Shown here: piece by piece, positions 1 through 7,000 of the stretch
Numbering within the stretch: the stretch's first letter is position 1
Layout: every line of letters begins with the position of its first letter
Virus record (IMG/VR): IMGVR_UViG_3300010233_000172
Location: 1,507-29,219 of that record
Source: a virus
Reading direction: 5' to 3' (one strand)
DNA length: 27,713 bases
The notes under the pieces: model-generated
Told to the model about the DNA's origin: nothing
The model's input: the letters and a program-made list of their open reading frames with translations, nothing else
The model's database searches: none
Program-made: the position numbers and the translations under genes

Positions 1-228
1 CAAAAAACAGTTTACTTTGTAGATGGTGCGTTGCAATCTCATAGAGACAAACACGAAGGTGCTGTTTGCGAAGTTCCAGGCGTGAAACATGGCCCTGCTT
101 TCAATATCAAACGTTTAGAACGTATTGAACATTGCATTGATACTGTTGACTTTTATAGTAGTTCTGCTGCATTTTTTTTCTCTAAGGACGGACTTACGAG
201 AGGTGTGTTAGCAGGAGTAAGTGTATGA
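1..228 (+). CDS. Unrecognised protein, C-terminal part (open at left edge)
   Basis: The reading frame is open from the first base of the window to a TGA at 226-228, so the gene begins outside. A TTG at 31 could serve as a start, but the in-frame codons before it (QKTVYFVDGA) read like ordinary protein. About 75 residues are visible, mixed charged and aromatic, with no membrane segment. I recognise no family. Its stop overlaps the next start as ATGA at 225-228, so it belongs to the same + strand early operon as the DNA polymerase. Confidence 0.6.
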   Translation, partial: QKTVYFVDGALQSHRDKHEGAVCEVPGVKHGPAFNIKRLERIEHCIDTVDFYSSSAAFFFSKDGLTRGVLAGVSV

Positions 229-419
229 AAGCGTTTATTGTTTGGAATGAAAATAGAACTGAAGGTTTTGTTACAACAGATTCTCAATTAGCTTACGAAG
301 TTAGAAAAGGTAGTGATTCAAATTGTGTTAATGAAGACGGTAAATTTTCAAAAGTAGGTGTTACGTTTTGTGACGTATTCAGCGAAGAGAACTGCACAAT
401 TCAAGAAGTTGAAGTTTAA
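225..419 (+). CDS. Small hypothetical early protein (64 aa)
   Basis: This 64-residue acidic soluble protein begins MKAFIVWNENRTEGFVTTD. The start is fixed by the ATGA overlap with the preceding gene, which suggests translational coupling. It has two cysteines in its second half and no signal peptide or membrane segment. The N-terminal strand pattern resembles small phage accessory proteins, but I cannot assign a family. It lies upstream of the polymerase gene in the same direction, so a role in early metabolism or replication is likely only by position. Confidence 0.65.
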   Translation: MKAFIVWNENRTEGFVTTDSQLAYEVRKGSDSNCVNEDGKFSKVGVTFCDVFSEENCTIQEVEV

Positions 420-432
420 TTAGGAGTTTGTT

Positions 433-591
433 ATGATAAGCGACGTATTGAGCGAAGCGATTTCAGATATTGAAGATTATTTGAACGATCCTGTTTATGT
501 TCCAGTTTATTACGGCGAAATTCGCACACGACTCTTTAAATTAGTTAAAGACATGGACAAAATGCGTAAAGAATTGGACAAACCTGCATGA
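433..591 (+). CDS. Small acidic/charged hypothetical protein (52 aa)
   Basis: The frame from ATG 433 to TGA 589-591 encodes 52 residues (MISDVLSEAISDIEDYLNDP, then a charged helix ending in ELDKPA). A good ribosome-binding site (AGGAG, 423-427) sits before the ATG. The stop overlaps the polymerase start as ATGA at 588-591, so polymerase translation is probably coupled to it. The second half (RLFKLVKDMDKMRKELDK) looks like an amphipathic or coiled-coil helix. No family is recognised. It could assist the polymerase, but only position suggests that. Confidence 0.65.
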   Translation: MISDVLSEAISDIEDYLNDPVYVPVYYGEIRTRLFKLVKDMDKMRKELDKPA

Positions 592-2519
592 AATTCTTCG
601 ACCTACCAAACGAACCTGCCAAACGCAAACAACGTGCAAAGACTTCAACAGTTGCTTTAGAGCGCGAAGAAGTTCCTTTTGAGTTGTTTACTGACGATGA
701 GCTGACCGCTGCAAAAGGGGGGATTTTAGTTTACGATACAGAGTGCTATCCTACATACTGGTTAATAGCATTCAAGTGCTATTTCACCAATAAAATAGTT
801 TATTTTGAAAGAACTGCTGACAAAGTTTTGGAATATCACAAGTTGCTATTTGTGCTCCATAACTTCACAATTTGTGGATTCAATAGTATTTCATACGACA
901 TGCCTTTAACGTGGTTTGCACTTAATGGTGCAACGACCGAAACACTAAAGAACGTTACCGACTTCATTATCAGAGAGAATTGGCGTCCTTCAGATGTCGA
1001 GAAAGCGTTCAAGTTCAAAATGGGTTCAATCAACCATTTGGATTTAATTGAAGTTGCACCCCTCAGCGCAAGTCTTAAAAAGTATATGGGGCGAATGCAC
1101 TCAAAACGACTTCAAGATTTACCTTATAATCCAGACCAAACGTTATCGCCTGAAGAAATGCTTAACGTTCGCAACTACTGTATCAACGACCTCGAAGGTA
1201 CGCTTGACCTTTTAAAAGAATTATCCCCACAATTAGAACTTCGTTCAGTTCTATCTCACGACTACAATCAGGATTTACGCAGTAAGAGCGATGCTCAAAT
1301 TGCAGAAGCGGTAATTTGTTCAGAAGTTAAAATGAGCAACGGTTATTGGGCAAAGCGACCTACTATTGAACCAGGAACAGTCTACAAATATAATGTTCCA
1401 TGCTACGTTAAATTTCAAACTCCATTGTTGCAAAACATGCTTGAAGTTGTACGAAACGCGAACTTTGTTATTCACGAAAATGGTTCAGTAATTGAGCCGC
1501 CTGAGTTTTCAACACTAAAGTCACTTAAAGTAGGTCATTCAAGCTACCGAATGGGAATTGGCGGTTTACATTCAACTGAAGAATGCGCTTCACATATTGC
1601 AGATGAAACTACAATTCTTTGTGACGTTGACGCCACCAGCTTTTATCCTCAAATTATACTTAACCAAAAACTTTATCCTAAACAATTAACTGAAAACTTC
1701 TTGAGAGTTTACGAAAGCATTGTTACTCGAAGAATTAAGGCTAAAAAGTCAGGTGATAAAGTTACAGCCGATTCACTTAAAATTACAATCAATGGTTCAT
1801 TTGGTAAATTCGGAAGTAAATACAGTTCGTTATACAGTCCAGACCTTATGTTTCAAACTACGGTTTCAGGTCAATTAAACTTATTAATGCTGATTGAGAT
1901 GATTGAACTTTCAGGCATTCCTGTTGTGAGCGGTAACACCGACGGTATCATTATTAAATGTCCTGTTGATAGATATGAACATCTGAATATATTAATCGCT
2001 GAATGGGAACGAGTGACAAACTTTCAAACAGAAGAAACGAGATATTCTGCCGTTTACTCCAAAGATGTCAATAATTACCTCGCGGTAAAACTTGACGGAA
2101 AATGCAAGGCTAAGGGATGCTATTCAACGCCAGGGCTGCAAAAGAATCCAACCTCATTGATTTGCGTTGATGCTGTGATTGCGCTCCTTGTGGGCAACAT
2201 TTCGATTGAAAAAACCATTCAAGATTGCAAAGACATTACAAAATTTGTAACCGTTCGGGAAGTTAGAGGAGCTGGTGAGAAAGATGGAGTTTATTTAGGC
2301 AAGGTCGTTAGATGGATTTATACTAAGGGAACTACCGGAACTATAAACTACGTCGCTACGGGCAATAAAGTTCCAAAAAGTGATGGCGCGTTTCCTCTTA
2401 TGGATTTGCCAAAATCGTTTCCTAACAATATTGATTACGACAGATATGTTGAAGAAACGAAGTCTATACTATATGATATAAACTATTATAAACGCGAAGT
2501 TCAGCAAAAATTCTTCTGA
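588..2519 (+). CDS. Family B DNA polymerase with 3'-5' exonuclease
   Basis: This is a replicative phage DNA polymerase of 643 aa. The N-terminal exonuclease motifs are all visible: Exo I as YDTE (D50, E52), Exo II as FNSISYD (N99 to D104) and Exo III as YCIND (Y197, D201). The polymerase domain has motif A, DATSFYP, with D348 as metal ligand; motif B, KITINGSFG, with K398 and N402; and motif C, GNTDG, with D452. A thumb-like KDVNNY follows near 492. The first Asp of the usual DTD in motif C is Asn, a variant I believe is common in compact phage enzymes. The TPR1/TPR2 insertions of protein-primed polymerases are not obvious. The gene is the last of the + strand early operon and starts in an ATGA overlap. 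Confidence is high for the family; its exact subfamily is not assigned. Confidence 0.93.
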   Translation: MKFFDLPNEPAKRKQRAKTSTVALEREEVPFELFTDDELTAAKGGILVYDTECYPTYWLIAFKCYFTNKIVYFERTADKVLEYHKLLFVLHNFTICGFNSISYDMPLTWFALNGATTETLKNVTDFIIRENWRPSDVEKAFKFKMGSINHLDLIEVAPLSASLKKYMGRMHSKRLQDLPYNPDQTLSPEEMLNVRNYCINDLEGTLDLLKELSPQLELRSVLSHDYNQDLRSKSDAQIAEAVICSEVKMSNGYWAKRPTIEPGTVYKYNVPCYVKFQTPLLQNMLEVVRNANFVIHENGSVIEPPEFSTLKSLKVGHSSYRMGIGGLHSTEECASHIADETTILCDVDATSFYPQIILNQKLYPKQLTENFLRVYESIVTRRIKAKKSGDKVTADSLKITINGSFGKFGSKYSSLYSPDLMFQTTVSGQLNLLMLIEMIELSGIPVVSGNTDGIIIKCPVDRYEHLNILIAEWERVTNFQTEETRYSAVYSKDVNNYLAVKLDGKCKAKGCYSTPGLQKNPTSLICVDAVIALLVGNISIEKTIQDCKDITKFVTVREVRGAGEKDGVYLGKVVRWIYTKGTTGTINYVATGNKVPKSDGAFPLMDLPKSFPNNIDYDRYVEETKSILYDINYYKREVQQKFF

Positions 2520-2527
2520 TATTAGAA

Positions 2528-2563
2528 CAGGAACTACAGAGTGTTAAGTTCGTGTAGTTCCTG
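2528..2563. terminator. Inverted repeat between convergent modules, probable bidirectional terminator
   Basis: A perfect 11-bp inverted repeat (CAGGAACTACA at 2528-2538, TGTAGTTCCTG at 2553-2563) with a 14-nt loop lies just after the polymerase stop and before the end of the tail fibre gene on the other strand. Neither side has a strong T tract, so efficiency is uncertain, but the location between convergent operons fits a terminator for both. Confidence 0.6.
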
Positions 2564-2575
2564 CCAAGTCACATC

Positions 2576-2592
2576 GCGATTAAATTAATCGC
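2576..2592. repeat. Perfect 17-bp palindrome GCGATTAA-A-TTAATCGC
   Basis: Two perfect 8-bp arms around one base sit 12 bp from the preceding hairpin, in the 89-bp gap between convergent operons. It may be a second terminator hairpin or a protein-binding site. There is no T run directly adjoining it on either strand. Confidence 0.5.
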
Positions 2593-2608
2593 AAAGGGAA
2601 ATTAATTC

Positions 2609-3640
2609 TTATTTTTGTTCTAGCGCAGCTAACCTCATTTCAAGTTGCTCAATTATTACTGTCAACCGCTGAATTTTGTTGTGATGTATGGCTGTTATGC
2701 GCTGATAATCTACGCCATCAGGTATAAGTGGTAATGATTCGTCAACTACGGTTTTTGTTACAATGCGCGGCGTTTCTGTTACAGTGCCATCCTCATTCTC
2801 AACTTTATCAATAACGGTTTCTTCGATCTCTTTGTATTGCGGAGTCCACGATACCAAGCGCGGCTCAACTTCCGCCATTTCTTCCGCTATGAACCCATAA
2901 AAACTAGGGTCTGCAAACTCCTGGCCTTGTGGGTCTTTCAGCTTGTGCCAAACAGCCCTGACAGCCATAACAGCGTCAACCATAGCAGGGTCGATATCTT
3001 CAATATCTTTTTTGTACCGCTCTGAAGATGTTAGTTTGTAGAGTCTGCCGTCGCTGGCAACCATTACGGCTGTCGTGCCGCCAGCATTCGCCCAAATGGA
3101 GGGAATGAGTACATCGCCGCCGGAAGTAATGCGTAACCGTTCAGCAGATGACGTTAAAAACGCAATAACAGGCGCGGCAGACCCCCCACCGCCAAAATAT
3201 ATTTGTGAAACCTGACCAGCAGTTGAACCAGCTGTTAGAATTGTCAATGATGCGTCTGATCCTGACCCTACTGTGGTATTATACGGGTATGTAGCGCCGG
3301 AAATAACACCATCGGTCTTAACACTAGACGCCGTCAGCGTCCCAGTAGCAAACGCCCCGCTAAATGCAGCATTTACGCCGGTAAGCTTCTTCGCAAGACC
3401 CAAACCACCGGCAAGCACAAGGCATCCTGTAGAAGTTGAACTTGATTCAGTTGTATCTGAAAGAGTAACTATACCTGTGAACGTAGGTGTTGCTGCTAAA
3501 GCCCTACGATCAACAGCAGCGCGAAGATTGACAAGGTTCTGATCGAACTCAGTTGCATTCAGCGGTGCGCCTTTGTTATAATCACTACCCGAAGATTCTC
3601 CTGGGGGAGTTGCTGCTACGGTAATTATTTTAGTTGACAT
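2609..3640 (-). CDS. Tail fibre/appendage protein with C-terminal S74 chaperone domain
   Basis: This 343-aa fibre protein has three parts. Residues 1-110 are a low-complexity Ser/Thr/Gly shaft containing a GCLVLAGGLGLAKKLTG motif typical of phage fibres. Residues 110-200 are a beta-rich shaft. Residues about 204-343 are an intramolecular chaperone (Peptidase_S74) with the signature SSERYKKDIEDI (S205/S206), then GFIAEE at 249-254 and a terminal coiled coil (about 314-341). In this family the chaperone trimerises the fibre and cuts itself off before the conserved Ser, so the mature protein would end near residue 205. It is the last gene of the late operon, and its ribosome-binding site AGGAGG lies in the end of the preceding 46-aa gene. 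It is probably a distal tail or side fibre involved in receptor contact. Confidence 0.88.
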   Translation of the reverse strand: MSTKIITVAATPPGESSGSDYNKGAPLNATEFDQNLVNLRAAVDRRALAATPTFTGIVTLSDTTESSSTSTGCLVLAGGLGLAKKLTGVNAAFSGAFATGTLTASSVKTDGVISGATYPYNTTVGSGSDASLTILTAGSTAGQVSQIYFGGGGSAAPVIAFLTSSAERLRITSGGDVLIPSIWANAGGTTAVMVASDGRLYKLTSSERYKKDIEDIDPAMVDAVMAVRAVWHKLKDPQGQEFADPSFYGFIAEEMAEVEPRLVSWTPQYKEIEETVIDKVENEDGTVTETPRIVTKTVVDESLPLIPDGVDYQRITAIHHNKIQRLTVIIEQLEMRLAALEQK

Positions 3641-3781
3641 TTAAGCCTCCTGTTTAGCAGTTGCTTCTTCGAGTTGTTTCTTCAAACTAACACATTGTTC
3701 GTTAAGTTCAATAATAATCTTGTTACGTTCAGCAATCATTTCGGTGAGTACTACTTCGATTTGCAAACTTTTGAGTTCCAT
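3641..3781 (-). CDS. 46-aa coiled-coil protein ahead of the tail fibre
   Basis: The frame from ATG 3781-3779 to TAA 3643-3641 encodes 46 residues with a heptad-like pattern (IAERNKIIIELNEQC, then VSLKKQLEEA), predicted entirely helical. A ribosome-binding site, AGAGGA, precedes the ATG. Its stop directly abuts the ATG of the tail fibre, and its last codons carry that gene's AGGAGG, so the two are coupled. Short coiled-coil proteins beside fibres may act as fibre chaperones or trimerisation adaptors; that role is inference. The start region lies close to, and opposite, the promoter of the + strand lipoprotein gene. Confidence 0.65.
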   Translation of the reverse strand: MELKSLQIEVVLTEMIAERNKIIIELNEQCVSLKKQLEEATAKQEA

Positions 3782-3794
3782 TTTAAAATTCCTC

Positions 3795-3823
3795 TTGACT
3801 TTCGTTTAGTGTGGTGCTAAATA
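3795..3823 (+). promoter_or_regulatory. Sigma70-like promoter for the lipoprotein gene
   Basis: TTGACT (3795-3800) and TAAATA (3818-3823) are separated by 17 bp. They are followed by a short leader and a strong ribosome-binding site, AAGGAGAT (3831-3838), before ATG 3844. This gives the lone + strand gene independent expression against the late operon. Confidence 0.6.
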
Positions 3824-3843
3824 TAACTTCAAGGAGATATGTT

Positions 3844-4098
3844 ATGAAAAAGTTAATCTTAATTCTCGTTGCGCTGATTGCTGGTTGTGGTGATCCGAAT
3901 TATGTTGAGACTCAAGCGCATATTGAAGAACCTCGCATAGTGTCAATCATTTTGGGCCGTATCGCGCCCACCGATGAAGATTTGAAGCTTTACGATAAAG
4001 CCCCAGTTGTTGACGGCAAGTCCATTCCTGATGGCAAAATTGGCATTGATGATCTTATTGTATGGCAAAACACTTCTACTTCTTTGCAACCTGAATAA
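3844..4098 (+). CDS. Small lipoprotein, probable moron (superinfection-exclusion candidate)
   Basis: This 84-aa protein has a classic lipoprotein signal: MKKLILILVALIAGC, with lipobox LIAGC and lipidated Cys15. Gly at +2 and no Asp there suggest outer-membrane sorting. The mature part of about 70 residues contains DGKIGIDDLIVWQ (63-75), which resembles a dockerin calcium-loop half-repeat. I start it at ATG 3844, not at the in-frame upstream GTG 3811, because AAGGAG precedes 3844 and the upstream residues do not look like a signal peptide. It is the only + strand gene in the late cluster, it overlaps the end of the gpJ gene by 23 bp, and it has its own promoter. Small lipoproteins beside receptor-binding tail genes (T5 Llp, the Cor proteins of lambdoid phages) block the phage's own receptor. 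The same role here is inference from position and type. Confidence 0.8.
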   Translation: MKKLILILVALIAGCGDPNYVETQAHIEEPRIVSIILGRIAPTDEDLKLYDKAPVVDGKSIPDGKIGIDDLIVWQNTSTSLQPE

Positions 4099-7000
4099 AA
4101 AAGTTTCCATTTGTGAAATGGGCCGTTGATAAGGGTGATCCAAATATTATTATATTATGTGTCCCTTCCGTGGTTGGCGTATACCCTCCTGTGGCTATCA
4201 GGGCATTGAAATTTCCGTAAGACGTTATCATTGGAACCAATATAGCTTTATCATTAGCAGTATTTGTGTTGTTGCGGAAATAAATAGTAATGAAAGCCTG
4301 TGATGTATCACATTGAGCATAAAAGCTAAAATAGTGCGGTTTGTTGACGGTATTTGAATCAACTACTAAACTCACAGTATACCATTGTTGGAGCACGCTC
4401 GTATTCGTGAAATCGCTTAAAGTGGCATCTATTGCAACTGTTACAGCATTATTTGCAATCTGCAATGAATCGACAGTAAGATCTTGAATATGTGCCGACG
4501 TAATCACAGCATCCGCAATATTGGCCGAATCAGTAATAATCTGATTCGCCCCGATAGTGGTCGCTGTAATAGTCTCATCAACAATGAGATTGCCATTGAT
4601 CCCAACCGACGACACCCCTCCAACCGTACCAACTGAAAATACGTTCTTCGATCCTGTGCCGTCCGGTTTGGCAATAGCGAGGGTATCAGTCAACAGCGTG
4701 ATATTTGACCGCGTGTGACTGCCGTCGGTCCACGATATGGCGATCCCTGGCCCGACTGTGCCGGTTGCGTTGAGCTTCAGCCCGATGAGGTCAGAAAGTA
4801 TGTCAACCTGCCCTGATAAATCCGCCGACGTTGCCCGTAGATTGATTGCAGCGTTCGCGCCGTCAATCGCTATCTCTGCCGAGGATAAGCGCCCCTCTGC
4901 CCCTGAAATCCGCCCAGCTTGCAGGGTGATTGCCGAGTTTGCCGTATCCATGTTGATGCGGGTTTTTGATACTTCGATTTCAAGGGGAAGAACGTCGGTA
5001 ACAGATTCGATCTGCACACCTGATTCAACAACAGCTCCGGCGACAAACGCCAGCGGTCCGGTGATCGACGTTCCCTGTAGGGTGATATCGGTTGAGTTCT
5101 GGGTGATGTTGGTTTCGGCAATCGTGACACGGCCTGATGGCGACCCTGCCAGCGCCGCAATATCAGCCGTGAGAGTTGACGCCGTACTTGTCCATGTGGC
5201 GGTTGCAGCGTCAAGGTTCGTCTGAATATCAGATATCAGCGTTGCAAAGTCGCTGATTGATTGCCAGTAAGTTGCGTTTGGTGGGGAGTCACCGGTACTT
5301 GCCAGAATACATTGATAAATGAGAGTGTCCGAACCGGTGACGAGGTTTCCGACAACGTATGCGGTCCCGGCATCATAGGCAGCAGGCGCAAGAAGCCCTG
5401 ATACCATACCGTTCAACGTGGTAAGCAGTGTCTTGTTTTTGTTCATCTCGCTGCTGGCCTGTGCAATGGCCTCGGTGTACGTCGCGGCGATTCCCGGCCC
5501 CACTACTCCCAGCTCGAAAAGCATATTGCGCGTGTCGAGAATATTGATAAGCGAGGTTTCACCGGCAAGATATGCGTTCGCGCTGTCGCTCGTTACGTCG
5601 GCGTTCAGGAGTTGCAACATCGCCGTCGGGTTAGACATCGTTGAACCTTGAACGCCTGCATTAATTCCGGACGGATACCAAGCACCTGTTTCACCGAATA
5701 CATTAACTATCCTAACCCAATAATAGCGAATAGTCGCATTGTTTAAATCACGATGTTTCCAACGTTTTTCTTTAGCAGTCCCAATCCACGAAGCTGAATT
5801 TCTGTCGTTCGTTGAGGCTGCATGGATTTCAACATATTGTGTATCTTGCCGTGACATATCAAAAGTAATATCAAGGTCAATTTCAAGAAGTTGTGATATA
5901 GGGACGATTGCAGTCGGAACATCCGCTGTAGGAGCGGTTGCTGAAGCCGTAGCCGCTGTAGCCGATTCATTACCTGACGTATCAAATGCTTTGATCCAAA
6001 AAGCAACCGCACCTGAAGCAGTCGGCCTATATTCATAAGAGTTACCAGACCATTCGGCTTGAAGTGTCACCCCCGTACCCCATGACGAGCCTGAACGAAT
6101 TTCGTAATAATCTAGATCATATTCAGTGTTGGGAGTCCAAACTAGTTTAAACAAATTACCCACGAAGGTAGCTGTAAACGAAGCAATGTCTGAAGGAACT
6201 GTGTCTTGGCCTGTTGTAGTAATTACGCCAGAAATTCCACTAGAAACAGGTTGAAACTCACCTATTGAATTTATAGCACGAACAACTACACGATACGAAA
6301 GTCCTTGGGAAACGGTAAAGTAAGCAAGCTCGTTAATAATGAACACACCTTTACTTACAAAAGCAGCACCGGCTTCAGATACAAGCAATTCAACTTTAGG
6401 CCATGTTGAAGCATCTGAAATGTTGTCATAATCGACATTTACAACATTAGAAACCCCACCACCGGCAAGTTTTTCAACTCCTTCAGTAAGAACCAATCCT
6501 GAAAACGTAGGCCAAGTTTTAAGTTGACTGTAATTTGGAACAGGTATTACAGGATCACCTTCGTCATTATAAATATTAACGTTATATTCAACCGCTGAAA
6601 TTGTTGCTTCAAGATCACCACTTTTTTGTATTGAGGAAATTCTAAAAGGTTTTGATTCTTGATTTGAAATCCCAAAGGTATAAACGTCATACGGCGACGG
6701 AACTGTTTCAAACGCACTTGTAACAGTCAAAGTATTTGTAGTTCCAGGCGCATTTGAAATTGTGCGTTCAACAATGGTGTCTGAACCCAACCTTATCAGT
6801 ATACTGTAGGAAGTAGCTGCTGCGATTGTTACAATTTGATCTAAAACAACGCTTGTAGTAGTGGCCGAAACTATTCGACCACCTAAGCCCCATTGCGGAA
6901 CATCCGATTGAAGTAATACAACGTCACCTACAGTACAAGCAATTGCGTCAATATCTGCTTTCCATGAAACATTACGTGTTATAAGTTCATTATAAAGAAG

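Noticed and set aside
4737-5225. 162-codon + strand frame opposite gpJ
   Set aside because: It lies fully antisense to a well-supported gene, has no ribosome-binding site, and its Ala/Ser/Val/Pro-rich composition reflects the opposite strand's codons.
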